A stretch of DNA of 64,000 nucleotides. Origin: Streptomyces sp. CB01201 (lineage in GTDB: Bacteria; Actinomycetota; Actinomycetes; Streptomycetales; Streptomycetaceae). The notes beneath the pieces were generated by a model. The model did no database searches. It saw only the letters and a list, made by a program, of their open reading frames with translations, and had not been told where the DNA came from. The stretch covers positions 338,110 through 402,109 of the forward strand of contig NZ_NNBJ01000007.1 in assembly GCF_002803085.1 (NCBI RefSeq). Reading direction: 5' to 3'. Below are positions 27,588 through 35,375 of the stretch, one piece after another; the stretch's first letter is position 1; each line of letters begins with the position of its first letter. The position numbers were made by a program, and so were the translations under genes.

Positions 27588-28810
27588 TTGCTGCCTCCGG
27601 CGTCCTTGTGGTGCGGGTTCTCCCAGATGACCGTGGCGCCCATGCCGAAGCCGACGCACATGGTGGTGAGGCCGTAGCGGACCTCCGGCTGCTCCTCGAA
27701 CTGCCGGGCCAGCTGCGTCATCAGGCGTACGCCGGACGAGGCGAGCGGGTGGCCGTAGGCGATGGCGCCGCCGTACTGGTTGACGCGCGCGTCGTCGTCG
27801 GCGATGCCGTAGTGGTCCAGGAACGCGAGGACCTGGACGGCGAACGCCTCGTTGATCTCGAACAGGTCGATGTCGCCGATGGACAGGCCCGCCTTGGCGA
27901 GGGCCTTCTCGGTGGCCGGGATCGGGCCGTAGCCCATGACCTCGGGCTCGACGCCGGCGAAGGCGTAGGAGACGAGGCGCATCTTCACGGGGAGGTTGTT
28001 CTCCCGCGCGAACTCCTCGGACGCGATGATCGACGCGGTGGCGCCGTCGTTGAGGCCGGCCGCGTTGCCCGCGGTGACGTTGCCGTGCACGCGGAACGGC
28101 GTCTTGAGGCCCGCGAGGCTCTCCAGGGTGGTGCCGGGACGCATCGGCTCGTCGGCGGTGACCAGACCCCAACCGGTCTCGCCCACCTCGGAGTTGGTGT
28201 TGCGCACCGAGATCGGGACCAGGTCCTGCTGGATCTTGCCGTCGGCGTACGCCTTGGCGGCCTTCTCCTGCGAGCGCACGGCGTACTCGTCGGCGCGGAG
28301 CTTGGTGATCTGGGGGTAGCGGTCGTGCAGGTTCTCGGCGGTCATGCCCATGAAGAGGGCGGACTCGTCGACCAGCTTCTCGCTGACGAACCGCGGGTTG
28401 GGGTCGACGCCCTCGCCCATGGGGTGGCGGCCCATGTGCTCGACGCCACCGGCGATCACGGCGTCGTACGCGCCGAACGCGATGGAGCCGGCGACCGAGG
28501 TCACGGCGGTCAGGGCGCCCGCGCACATGCGGTCGATGGAGTAGCCGGGCACGGACTGCGGGAGGCCCGCGAGGATGCCGGCCGTACGGCCCAGGGTCAG
28601 GCCCTGGTCGCCGATCTGGGTGGTCGCCGCGATGGCGACCTCGTCGATCTTCGCGGGGTCGAGGGCCGGGTTGCGGCGCAGCAGCTCGCGGATCGCCTTG
28701 ACGACCAGATCGTCGGCCCGGGTCTCGTGGTAGATGCCCTTCGGGCCCGCCTTGCCGAACGGGGTGCGGACGCCGTCGACGAAGACGACGTCCCTGACGG
28801 TACGAGGCAC
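27584..28810 (-). CDS. fadA: Acetyl-CoA acetyltransferase / 3-ketoacyl-CoA thiolase (beta subunit)
   Basis: Final thiolytic step of beta-oxidation: cleaves 3-ketoacyl-CoA with CoA. GTG 28810 follows GGAGGAG and gives 408 residues. The nucleophilic Cys lies in SIDRMCAGAL, the catalytic His in GGAIAYGHPLASSG, and the second Cys in TTMCVGFGMGAT; FEINEAFAVQ is also intact. First gene of a two-gene operon with fadB. Longer upstream frames run into repeat-rich DNA and are not credible. Confidence 0.95.
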   Translation of the reverse strand: MPRTVRDVVFVDGVRTPFGKAGPKGIYHETRADDLVVKAIRELLRRNPALDPAKIDEVAIAATTQIGDQGLTLGRTAGILAGLPQSVPGYSIDRMCAGALTAVTSVAGSIAFGAYDAVIAGGVEHMGRHPMGEGVDPNPRFVSEKLVDESALFMGMTAENLHDRYPQITKLRADEYAVRSQEKAAKAYADGKIQQDLVPISVRNTNSEVGETGWGLVTADEPMRPGTTLESLAGLKTPFRVHGNVTAGNAAGLNDGATASIIASEEFARENNLPVKMRLVSYAFAGVEPEVMGYGPIPATEKALAKAGLSIGDIDLFEINEAFAVQVLAFLDHYGIADDDARVNQYGGAIAYGHPLASSGVRLMTQLARQFEEQPEVRYGLTTMCVGFGMGATVIWENPHHKDAGGSK

Positions 28811-29020
28811 GATGGCTCTCCTCCAGGGTGCGGGGTGGCACTGCACTGCTGCGCACGCGACTGAGCGCGCGCTCACTCCACCCATGCTACTTACGAGTAA
28901 CCAGCCTGCCCACCCCCGGGGCCGGGAGCGGCGAACGTCACACCTCCCGGAGCTCCGCCCCGGCCCGGGCCATTTCGCCCACCCTCCCGCCCGTTGCCCG
29001 GGGTTGGTTGGTTCCGGCCC

Positions 29021-29039
29021 CTGGGGGCTCCGCCCCCAG
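29021..29039. repeat. GC hairpin CTGGGGG-CTCCG-CCCCCAG, left inverted element
   Basis: A short perfect hairpin followed by ACCCCGTTCGCG. A sequence of the same type in the opposite direction lies at 29490-29513, so the two bracket the repeat region. Confidence 0.65.
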
Positions 29040-29151
29040 ACCCCGTTCGCGCCTGAAGGGCACTCGTCCCCAATCTCCCCCAAGGCCTTAGGGGCCAGGG
29101 GGGGACCCCCATAACGGGCTATAGGCGCCCCCGCGCCGGGCCGACGAGGAA

Positions 29152-29300
29152 CGCGGGGGAACTGCGCGAGAAGCGGGCACGGTCCGCAGTCGGGATGGGG
29201 TTTGGGGGCGCGGGGAACTGCGCGAAAAGCGGGCACGGTCCGCAGCCGGGAGGGGGTTAGGGGCGCGGGGAACTGCGCGACCAGCCACGCACGGTCCGCA
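29152..29300. repeat. Three copies of a dispersed intergenic element
   Basis: CGCGGGGAACTGCGCGA followed by AAGCGGGCACGGTCCGCAG occurs at 29152-29189, 29209-29245 and, diverged, 29263-29300. From memory, GGCGCGGGGAACTGCGCGAC-type strings are scattered through intergenic regions of many Streptomyces genomes; their function is unknown to me. Confidence 0.75.
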
Positions 29301-29303
29301 CCC

Positions 29304-29379
29304 GAACCCGGCCCTTCCGAACCCGGCCCTTCCGAACCCGGCCCTTCCGAACCCGGCCCTTCCGAACCCGGCCCCCTCC
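29304..29379. repeat. 15-bp tandem repeat GAACCCGGCCCTTCC, four exact copies plus one degenerate
   Basis: Exact copies run from 29304 to 29363 with period 15, then a changed fifth copy. The period is a multiple of 3, which makes long artificial frames in this region. Likely a variable-number repeat. Confidence 0.9.
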
Positions 29380-29496
29380 AGGCCCTGCACTTCCCTCCGC
29401 CCCCAGCCCATCTGCCCCCGGCCCCCTCCTCACCCGGCCCCCTCCTCACACCCCCGGAGGGTTGCGGGAAGGGGTGGGGAGGGGCGCACCCGGGGT

Positions 29497-29513
29497 CTGG
29501 GGCGGAGCCCCAG
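29497..29513. repeat. GC hairpin CTGGGGC-GGA-GCCCCAG, right inverted element
   Basis: Together with the preceding CGGGGT it mirrors the element at 29021-29046 in opposite orientation. It may also act in transcription termination beyond rnd. Confidence 0.6.
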
Positions 29514-29605
29514 GGCCGAAGATCCCGGACCGGAGCCCCCAGCCCCAGGGCGGGAAGCCCAGGATTAGCCGGGCGGCGGCAACCGCAATCTGGCCGGAAT
29601 TCGTC

Positions 29606-29659
29606 GTCCGGCCAGGGCTCCGCGTCCGGCCAGGGCTTCGCGGCCGGTCAGGGCTTCGC
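29606..29659. repeat. Three 18-bp copies spanning the rnd stop codon
   Basis: Units at 29606-29623, 29624-29641 and 29642-29659 share the core CCGG(C/T)CAGGGCT(T/C)CGC. The third unit contains the rnd stop codon (minus-strand TGA at 29650-29648); in the other two the same position reads TGG. The end of the gene has thus been copied downstream of itself. Confidence 0.85.
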
Positions 29660-30931
29660 GGGGGCCGCCGCGAGCGCGGCGGTCAGCAGCGGCGTGACCT
29701 GGGCGATCTGCCAGGGCCGGGCACCATGCGCGGCCAGCGCGTCGGCCACCGCGGCCGAGGAGCGGTCCCCCGGCGGCTCCCAGCACACCCGCCGCACGGT
29801 GTCCGGAGTGATCAGGTTCTCCTGCGGCATGTTCAGCCGCTCGGCAAGCTCGGAGACCGAAGCCCGCGCCGCCGAGAGCCGGGCCGCGGCGGCCGGGTCC
29901 TTGTCCGCCCAGGCGCGCGGCGGCGGAGGCCCCTGCAACGCCTGCCCGGGCTGCGGCAGCTCCGCCTCCGACAGGGCCTTGGCGCGGTCGACGGCGGCCT
30001 GCCACTGCTCCAGCTGACGCCGCCCCATCCGGTGCCCGAACCCGGGCAGCGCGGTGAGCGCGTTCACATGGGCGGGCAGCGCCAGCGAGGCCTCGATGAT
30101 CGCGGAGTCGCTGAGCACCTTGCCCGGCGAGACGTCACGTCGCTGCGCCACCTTGTCCCGCGCGGTCCACAGCTCGCGCACGGCCGCCATCTGACGGCGC
30201 CTGCGCACCTTGTGCATGCCGGAGGTGCGGCGCCAGGGGTCCTTGCGCGGCGGCGCGGGCGGGGCGGAGGCGATGGCGTCGAACTCCTCGTGCGCCCACT
30301 CCAGCTTGCCCTGCCGGTCCAGCTCCGTCTCCAGCGCGTCGCGCAGATCGACCAGGAGCTCCACGTCCAGGGCCGCGTACCGCAGCCAGGGCTCGGGGAG
30401 CGGCCGGGTCGACCAGTCGACGGCCGAGTGGCCCTTCTCCAGGGCGTACCCCAGCACGCTCTCGACCATCGCGCCCAGACCCACCCGCGGGAAGCCCGCG
30501 AGCCGGCCGGCCAGCTCGGTGTCGAAGATCCGGGAGGGAACCATGCCTATTTCGCGCAGGCACGGCAGATCCTGCGTGGCGGCGTGCAAGATCCACTCAG
30601 TGTCCGAAAGTGCCTCCCCCAGAGCGGAGAGATCCGGACAGCCGACCGGGTCGATGAGCGCCGTGCCCGCGCCCTCCCGGCGCATCTGCACCAGATAGGC
30701 GCGCTGCCCGTAGCGGTAGCCGGACGCGCGCTCGGCGTCGACGGCGACGGGGCCGGTGCCGGCCGCGAAGGCCGCGACCACCTCGGCCAGGGCCTCGTCG
30801 GTGGCAACGACGGGCGGGATGCCCTCTCGGGGCTCCAGCAAGGGAATCGGCGCCTTTTCGACGTCGTCCGGGGGAGCGCCCCCGGTGGTTCGCAGTGCTG
30901 TCTCTGCTGCGGTCTTATGGGCGTCGGTCAC
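29648..30931 (-). CDS. rnd: Ribonuclease D-like 3'-5' exonuclease with HRDC domain
   Basis: 3'-5' exoribonuclease of the DEDD family, expected to trim tRNA and other RNA 3' ends. 427 residues from GTG 30931. The exonuclease domain shows the acidic motifs VAVDAERASGYRYG, LHAATQDLPCLREIG with FDTELAGRLAG, and YAALDVELLVDL. An HRDC-type helical domain follows at about 225-310. No clear ribosome site precedes the GTG (sequence TTGACAG-GTG), so translation may be leaderless. The gene ends in a triplicated 18-bp repeat. Confidence 0.92.
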   Translation of the reverse strand: MTDAHKTAAETALRTTGGAPPDDVEKAPIPLLEPREGIPPVVATDEALAEVVAAFAAGTGPVAVDAERASGYRYGQRAYLVQMRREGAGTALIDPVGCPDLSALGEALSDTEWILHAATQDLPCLREIGMVPSRIFDTELAGRLAGFPRVGLGAMVESVLGYALEKGHSAVDWSTRPLPEPWLRYAALDVELLVDLRDALETELDRQGKLEWAHEEFDAIASAPPAPPRKDPWRRTSGMHKVRRRRQMAAVRELWTARDKVAQRRDVSPGKVLSDSAIIEASLALPAHVNALTALPGFGHRMGRRQLEQWQAAVDRAKALSEAELPQPGQALQGPPPPRAWADKDPAAAARLSAARASVSELAERLNMPQENLITPDTVRRVCWEPPGDRSSAAVADALAAHGARPWQIAQVTPLLTAALAAAPAKP

Positions 30932-30956
30932 CTGTCAAGGGTATCTGTGTATGCAC

Positions 30957-30992
30957 CGCGCCCGTCGACGGAACGTTCCGTCGACGGGCGCG
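30957..30992. terminator. 36-bp perfect palindrome between rnd and whiI
   Basis: CGCGCCCGTCGACGGAAC is followed directly by its reverse complement, with no spacer, 17 bases past the whiI stop. As RNA it makes a very stable hairpin and should terminate whiI. As DNA it is also an unusually long perfect inverted repeat just upstream of rnd. Confidence 0.85.
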
Positions 30993-31009
30993 TGAGGGTC
31001 GTAAACCGG

Positions 31010-31672
31010 TCAGTGGATGATTCCGGTCCGCAGCGCGACGGCCACCATCCCGGCGCGGTCACCCGTGCCGAGCTTGCGTGCGATCCGGGCGAGGTGGGAC
31101 TTGACGGTCAGGGCGGACAGGCCCATCGAGACGCCGATGGCCTTGTTGGACTGGCCCTCCGCCACGAGCCGGAGCACCTCGACCTCACGGCCGGAGAGCT
31201 CGCGGTAGCCGCCCGGGTGGCTCGGGGCACCCGGGGGGCGGCGGTGCATACGGGCGGCGGCGGAGCCGATGGGGGCGGCGCCGGGGCGGCCGGGGTGCCC
31301 GATGTTGGTACGGGTGCCGGTGACGACGTAGCCCTTCACACCGCCCGCGAGGGCGTTGCGCACGGCGCCGATGTCGTCGGCCGCGGACAGGGCCAGGCCG
31401 TTGGGCCAGCCGGCGGCTCGGGTCTCGGACAGCAGGGTCAGCCCGGAACCGTCGGGCAGGTGGACGTCGGCAACGCAGATGTCGCGCGGGTTGCCGACGC
31501 GGGGACGGGCCTCCGCGATGGACGACGCCTCGATGACGTCACGTACTCCGAGCGCCCACAGGTGCCGGGTGACGGTGGAGCGGACTCGGGGGTCGGCAAC
31601 GACGACCATGGCCGTCGGCTTGTTCGGGCGGTAGGCGACCAGGCTTGCGGGCTGCTCAAGAAGAACGGACAC
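31010..31672 (-). CDS. whiI: Atypical orphan response regulator WhiI (sporulation)
   Basis: Regulator required for late sporulation septation in Streptomyces aerial hyphae. 220 residues from GTG 31672, after CCAGGAGG. The receiver domain (20-118) keeps the phospho-acceptor Asp69 (VADVHLPDG) and Lys113, but the usual acidic pair is reduced to Ala26-Asp27, so ordinary phosphorylation is doubtful, as recalled for WhiI. A LuxR/FixJ helix-turn-helix follows at 155-218 (LSGREVEVLRLVAEGQSNKAIG). No kinase gene adjoins. Identification rests on this plus synteny with SCO6028-6031 and the sigma-WhiG-like promoter. Confidence 0.9.
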   Translation of the reverse strand: MSVLLEQPASLVAYRPNKPTAMVVVADPRVRSTVTRHLWALGVRDVIEASSIAEARPRVGNPRDICVADVHLPDGSGLTLLSETRAAGWPNGLALSAADDIGAVRNALAGGVKGYVVTGTRTNIGHPGRPGAAPIGSAAARMHRRPPGAPSHPGGYRELSGREVEVLRLVAEGQSNKAIGVSMGLSALTVKSHLARIARKLGTGDRAGMVAVALRTGIIH

Positions 31673-31751
31673 CAGGCCTCCTGGAAAGGTGCGGGACGAA
31701 GCCGGCTCGGGGATGAAGCCGGGGCGAACCGTGCAGTTAGGGTCACAAACC

Positions 31752-31779
31752 TCTTCGGCACCAAACCCCTCGGCCTTTA
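31752..31779 (-). promoter_or_regulatory. Sigma-WhiG-type promoter of whiI
   Basis: On the minus strand TAAA (31779-31776), a 16-base spacer and GCCGAAGA (31759-31752) fit the WhiG/sigma-28 promoter TAAA-N15/16-GCCGATAA in all of the -35 and 6 of 8 bases of the -10. It lies 80 bases before the whiI start. whiI is a known sigma-WhiG target. Confidence 0.75.
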
Positions 31780-31884
31780 GAGAATGATCACGATTTGGTG
31801 AGAAACATTTAGGGCAATTCGGACAGACGCTCGATCGTCGAGTAACCGGCGGGGCGCACGGCCCCCCGCGGAGCGCGCCGAAAA

Positions 31885-31918
31885 CGCCCCGCGCCCCGCC
31901 GAAGCGGGGCGCGGGGCG
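31885..31918 (-). terminator. Terminator after the DUF3000 gene
   Basis: CGCCCCGCGCCCCGC-CGAA-GCGGGGCGCGGGGCG is a perfect 15-bp hairpin 15 bases beyond the DUF3000 stop. Confidence 0.88.
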
Positions 31919-31933
31919 CCAGGAAACGCGAGG

Positions 31934-32587
31934 TCAGCGGGGATCGCGCCGCTGGGGCAGGGTCACCACGCCGCTGCCCCCCTCGGCCGGGCCGGTGACC
32001 GGCGGCAGGCCGGCGATCTGGCACAGCAGATCGCACCAGGCGGCGAGATGACCCGCCGTGTCCGGCACCCCGCCGTGGCCCTCGCGCGGGGTCCAGGAGG
32101 CGCGGATCTCGATCTGGGTGGCCGGAAGTCGCTCCGAAAGTCCGCCGAAGTAGTGCGATCCGGCCCGGGTGACCGTGCCACTGGCCTCCCCGTAGGACAG
32201 CCCGCGCGCCTCCAGGGCGCCGGTCAGCCACGACCAGCACACCTCGGGGAGCAGCGGGTCGGCCGCCATCTCCGGTTCCAGTTCGGCCCGTACGAGGGTG
32301 ACCAGGCGGAAGGTGCCCTGCCAGGCGTCGTGTCCGGCCGGGTCGTGCAGCAGGACGAGCCGACCGTCGGCCAGATCGTCCTCGCCCTCGACGACCGCCG
32401 CCTCCACGGCGTAGGCGTGCGGCGCCAGACGCTGGGGCGGACGCGTCTCGTCCACCTCGATCTCGGGGCGCAGTCGCGCCGTGCGCAGTGCGTCGACGGC
32501 CCGACGGAAGGGGATCGGAACGGTCGTCCCGTCCGCGGCTTCCCTGCCGTCAGCGCCATCCGAAGTTCGTCCCTGAGCGGCAGCCAT
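31934..32587 (-). CDS. DUF3000-family protein
   Basis: Conserved actinobacterial protein of unknown function, 217 residues, predicted cytoplasmic, with no membrane span. ATG 32587 begins MAAAQGRTSDG; the conserved part starts at VPIPFRRAVDALRTARLRPE and includes LPEVCWSWLTGALEARG and the C-terminal half TQIEIRASWTPRE. No strong ribosome site precedes the ATG. It lies divergent to hemE, with about 90 bases between. Confidence 0.82.
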   Translation of the reverse strand: MAAAQGRTSDGADGREAADGTTVPIPFRRAVDALRTARLRPEIEVDETRPPQRLAPHAYAVEAAVVEGEDDLADGRLVLLHDPAGHDAWQGTFRLVTLVRAELEPEMAADPLLPEVCWSWLTGALEARGLSYGEASGTVTRAGSHYFGGLSERLPATQIEIRASWTPREGHGGVPDTAGHLAAWCDLLCQIAGLPPVTGPAEGGSGVVTLPQRRDPR

Positions 32588-32678
32588 GCGGGGAAGACTA
32601 GGCGGAACGGGCGCCCGGCGCCGGTAGGGACACCCGGCCCGGGCCGGCGGCTTGCCGCCACATGCGAAGATTCTGGTC

Positions 32679-33746
32679 GTGAGCGCCAACGACCGCCCTG
32701 TGGGCCAGCCGAACAGCAAGACGCACGACTCCGCGTTCCTCAAGGCATGCAGGCGGGAAGCCGTCCCGCACACGCCGGTCTGGTTCATGCGCCAGGCGGG
32801 GCGTTCGCTGCCGGAGTACCTGAAGGTGCGCGAGGGCATCCCCATGCTGGAGTCGTGCATGCGGCCCGAGCTGGTCACCGAGATCACGCTCCAGCCGGTG
32901 CGCCGGCACAAGGTCGACGCGGCCATCTACTTCAGCGACATCGTCGTCCCGCTCAAGGCCATCGGCATCGACCTGGACATCAAGCCCGGCGTCGGCCCCG
33001 TCGTCGCCGAGCCGATCCGTACCCGGGCCGACCTCGCCCGGCTGCGGGACCTCACCCCCGAGGACGTCCACTACGTCACCGAGGCCATCGGCATGCTGAC
33101 CGGCGAGCTCGGCTCCACGCCGCTCATCGGCTTCGCCGGCGCCCCCTTCACCCTGGCCAGCTACCTCGTGGAGGGCGGCCCGTCCCGCAACCACGAGAAC
33201 ACCAAGGCCATGATGTACGGCGACCCGGAGCTGTGGGCCGACCTGCTCGACCGCCTCGCCGACATCACCGCCGCCTTCCTCAAGGTGCAGATCGAGGCCG
33301 GCGCCTCCGCGGTGCAGCTCTTCGACTCCTGGGTGGGCGCGCTCGCCCCGGCCGACTACCGCCGCTCGATCCTGCCCGCCTCGGCGAAGGTCTTCGACGC
33401 GGTCGCCCCCTACGGCGTGCCCCGCATCCACTTCGGCGTCGGCACCGGCGAACTGCTCGGCCTCATGGGCGAGGCCGGTGCGGACGTCGTCGGCGTCGAC
33501 TGGCGCGTCCCGCTGGACGAGGCGGCCCGCCGGGTCGGCCCCGGCAAGGCGCTCCAGGGCAACCTGGACCCGGCGGTCCTGTTCGCGCCGACCGCGGCCG
33601 TCGAGGAGAAGACCCGTGAGGTGCTGGATGCGGCCGCGGGCCTGGAGGGCCACATCTTCAACCTCGGCCACGGCGTACTGCCCTCGATGGACCCGGACTC
33701 GCTGACCCGCCTCGTCGCCCACGTCCACGAGCAGACCGCCAAGTAG
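32679..33746 (+). CDS. hemE: Uroporphyrinogen decarboxylase
   Basis: Decarboxylates uroporphyrinogen III to coproporphyrinogen III in heme synthesis. GTG 32679 gives 355 residues, the recalled S. coelicolor length; an upstream ATG at 32652 is possible but unsupported. The signature PVWFMRQAGRSLPEY binds substrate carboxylates, the Asp of IYFSDIVVPLKAIG is catalytic, and GFAGAPFTLASYL and DSWVGALAP are intact. It begins the heme block that continues with the coproporphyrinogen oxidase and HemQ genes. Confidence 0.95.
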   Translation: MSANDRPVGQPNSKTHDSAFLKACRREAVPHTPVWFMRQAGRSLPEYLKVREGIPMLESCMRPELVTEITLQPVRRHKVDAAIYFSDIVVPLKAIGIDLDIKPGVGPVVAEPIRTRADLARLRDLTPEDVHYVTEAIGMLTGELGSTPLIGFAGAPFTLASYLVEGGPSRNHENTKAMMYGDPELWADLLDRLADITAAFLKVQIEAGASAVQLFDSWVGALAPADYRRSILPASAKVFDAVAPYGVPRIHFGVGTGELLGLMGEAGADVVGVDWRVPLDEAARRVGPGKALQGNLDPAVLFAPTAAVEEKTREVLDAAAGLEGHIFNLGHGVLPSMDPDSLTRLVAHVHEQTAK

Positions 33747-33748
33747 CG

Positions 33749-33791
33749 GCTGCCCGGCGGCGCGCACGCTCCCGCTACCCGGCGGCGCGCA
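33749..33791. repeat. Duplicated 18-bp tail of the FAD oxidoreductase gene
   Basis: GCT(G/A)CCCGGCGGCGCGCAC occurs at 33749-33766 and 33774-33791, one mismatch, offset 25. The inner copy is the 3' end of the minus-strand gene including its TAG (33777-33775); in the outer copy the same position reads CAG. Confidence 0.85.
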
Positions 33792-35169
33792 CCTTCGAGA
33801 CCGCCTTGCGCGCCGCCACCAGGACCGGGTCCCACACCGAGGAGAACGGCGGGGCGTAGCCGAGGTCGAGGGCGGTCATCTGATCCACCGTCATACGCGC
33901 GGTCAGGGCGACCGCCGCGATGTCGATCCGCTTGGCCGAGCCCGTGCCGCCCACGATCTGCACGCCGAGCAGCCGTCCCGTGCGCCGCTCGGCCAGCATC
34001 TTCACGGTCATCGGCGCCGCGCCCGGGTAGTAGCCGGCGGTGGTGGTCGATTCGATGGTCGCCGTGACGTACCGCAGCCCCTCCTCGTCGGCCTGCCGTT
34101 CCGTGAGGCCGGTGCGGGCCACCTCCGTCTCGCAGACCTTGGTCACGGCGGTGCCGACGACACCCGGGAACGTGGCGTAGTCGCCGGCCACGTTGGACCC
34201 GATGATCTGGCCGTGCTTGTTGGCGTGCGTGCCGAGCGCGATGAAGCGGTGCCGGCCCGAGACCAGGTCGAGCACCTCCACACAGTCGCCGCCCGCCCAG
34301 ATGTCGGCGTGCCCGTGCACCCGCATCGAGGTGTCCGTGAGCAGCCCGCCGGACTCCCCGAGCGGCAGACCGGCCGCGCGGGCCAGGTCCGTACCCGGAG
34401 TGACGCCGAGACCGAGCACCACCACGTCCGCCGGATACTCGCCCGGCCCCGCCCCCGCCCCCGACCGCGTCGTCACCGCCCGCACCCGGCCCGAATCCCC
34501 GGTCAGCACCTCGGTCACCTCGGCGCCCGTGACCATCCGGATCCCGGAGCGCTCCATCGCCTCGGCCAGCCGGTGCCCCAGGTCCGGGTCGAGCGAGTTC
34601 ATGGGCTCGGCGCCGCGGGTCAGGAGCGTCACCTCGAAGCCCCGGCCGAGGAGCGCCTCGGCCATTTCGATGCCGATGTATCCGCCGCCCACCACCACCG
34701 CGCGCCGCCCCCGGGCCGCCGCCAGGCTCTCCAGGAGGGCCCGTCCGTCGTCGATGGTGTGGACCCCGTGCACCCCGGGCGACTCGATCCCCGGCAGCGC
34801 GGGCCGCACCGGCCGGGCCCCGGTCGCGAGGACGAGCTTGTCGTAGGAGGTCCACTCCTCGGCGCCCGACACCAGATCGCGCGAGCGCACCCGGCGCCCC
34901 GCCACGTCCAGCTCCGTGACCTCCGTACGCATCCGCAGGCCGATGCCGCGCTCGCGGTGCTCCTCGGGGGTGCGGGCGATCAGGTCGTCGTGCTTCGGTA
35001 CGTCGCCGCCCACCCAGTACGGGATGCCGCAGGCGGAGTACGACGTGAAGTCCGACCGTTCGAAGGCGACGATCTCCAGTTCCTCGGGGCCCTTCAGCCT
35101 GCGGGCCTGGGACGCCGCGGACATGCCCGCCGCGTCACCGCCGATGACCACCAGTCGCTCCGCCGCCAT
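33775..35169 (-). CDS. FAD-dependent pyridine nucleotide-disulfide oxidoreductase (CoA-disulfide reductase/NADH peroxidase-like)
   Basis: Flavoprotein that probably reduces a disulfide, peroxide or persulfide with NAD(P)H. 464 residues from ATG 35169, after GCGGAGG. The FAD loop is VVIGGDAAGMSAASQ. The active Cys is in SYSACGIPYW, the single redox Cys of the CoADR/Nox/Npx group. The NAD loop VVVGGGYIGIEMAEAL is near residue 160, and HANKHGQIIGSNVAG near 320 with a C-terminal dimerisation domain. It lies between hemE and the coproporphyrinogen oxidase gene but on the other strand. The true substrate is unknown. Confidence 0.88.
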   Translation of the reverse strand: MAAERLVVIGGDAAGMSAASQARRLKGPEELEIVAFERSDFTSYSACGIPYWVGGDVPKHDDLIARTPEEHRERGIGLRMRTEVTELDVAGRRVRSRDLVSGAEEWTSYDKLVLATGARPVRPALPGIESPGVHGVHTIDDGRALLESLAAARGRRAVVVGGGYIGIEMAEALLGRGFEVTLLTRGAEPMNSLDPDLGHRLAEAMERSGIRMVTGAEVTEVLTGDSGRVRAVTTRSGAGAGPGEYPADVVVLGLGVTPGTDLARAAGLPLGESGGLLTDTSMRVHGHADIWAGGDCVEVLDLVSGRHRFIALGTHANKHGQIIGSNVAGDYATFPGVVGTAVTKVCETEVARTGLTERQADEEGLRYVTATIESTTTAGYYPGAAPMTVKMLAERRTGRLLGVQIVGGTGSAKRIDIAAVALTARMTVDQMTALDLGYAPPFSSVWDPVLVAARKAVSKVRAAG

Positions 35170-35375
35170 GGGTGTTGCCTCCGCTCGTGAGGGTCGCTGC
35201 TCCTGGTGACGATACGTACGGGGGCCGCGCGGTATTCCCCGCCTGCGGGGGAGCGGACCGGGTGTTGACCGAGGGCGGCCCCCAACTCGGCAGCCGGACC
35301 GGCGAGTTGAGGTCGGCCGTGGGATGCCGCAGGGCTCGTTTCGGGAGGTCGGCGGGGGTCTGAGACAGTGGAGGC

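Larger units (their letters stand above)
28811..29647. other. Repeat-rich intergenic region between fadA and rnd
   Basis: About 840 bases without a credible gene. The fadA-proximal 80 bases should carry the fadAB promoter. The rest is a mosaic: a GC hairpin (29021-29039), three copies of a dispersed Streptomyces-type element (29152-29300), a 15-bp tandem repeat (29304-29379), a second hairpin related in inverted orientation to the first (29497-29513), and 18-bp repeats of the rnd tail (29606-29659). Proteins that can be read through it are low-complexity artefacts of the repeats. Confidence 0.75.

Noticed and set aside
28891..29449. Gly/Phe-Gly-Arg repeat peptides and N-terminal extensions of the thiolase readable through the repeat region
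   Set aside because: They arise because the 15-bp tandem repeat is a multiple of three; the thiolase has a good GTG start with ribosome site at 28810.
29021..29513. An insertion sequence bounded by inverted repeats
   Set aside because: No transposase, no target-site duplication; the flanks are short GC hairpins that occur widely in Streptomyces intergenic DNA.
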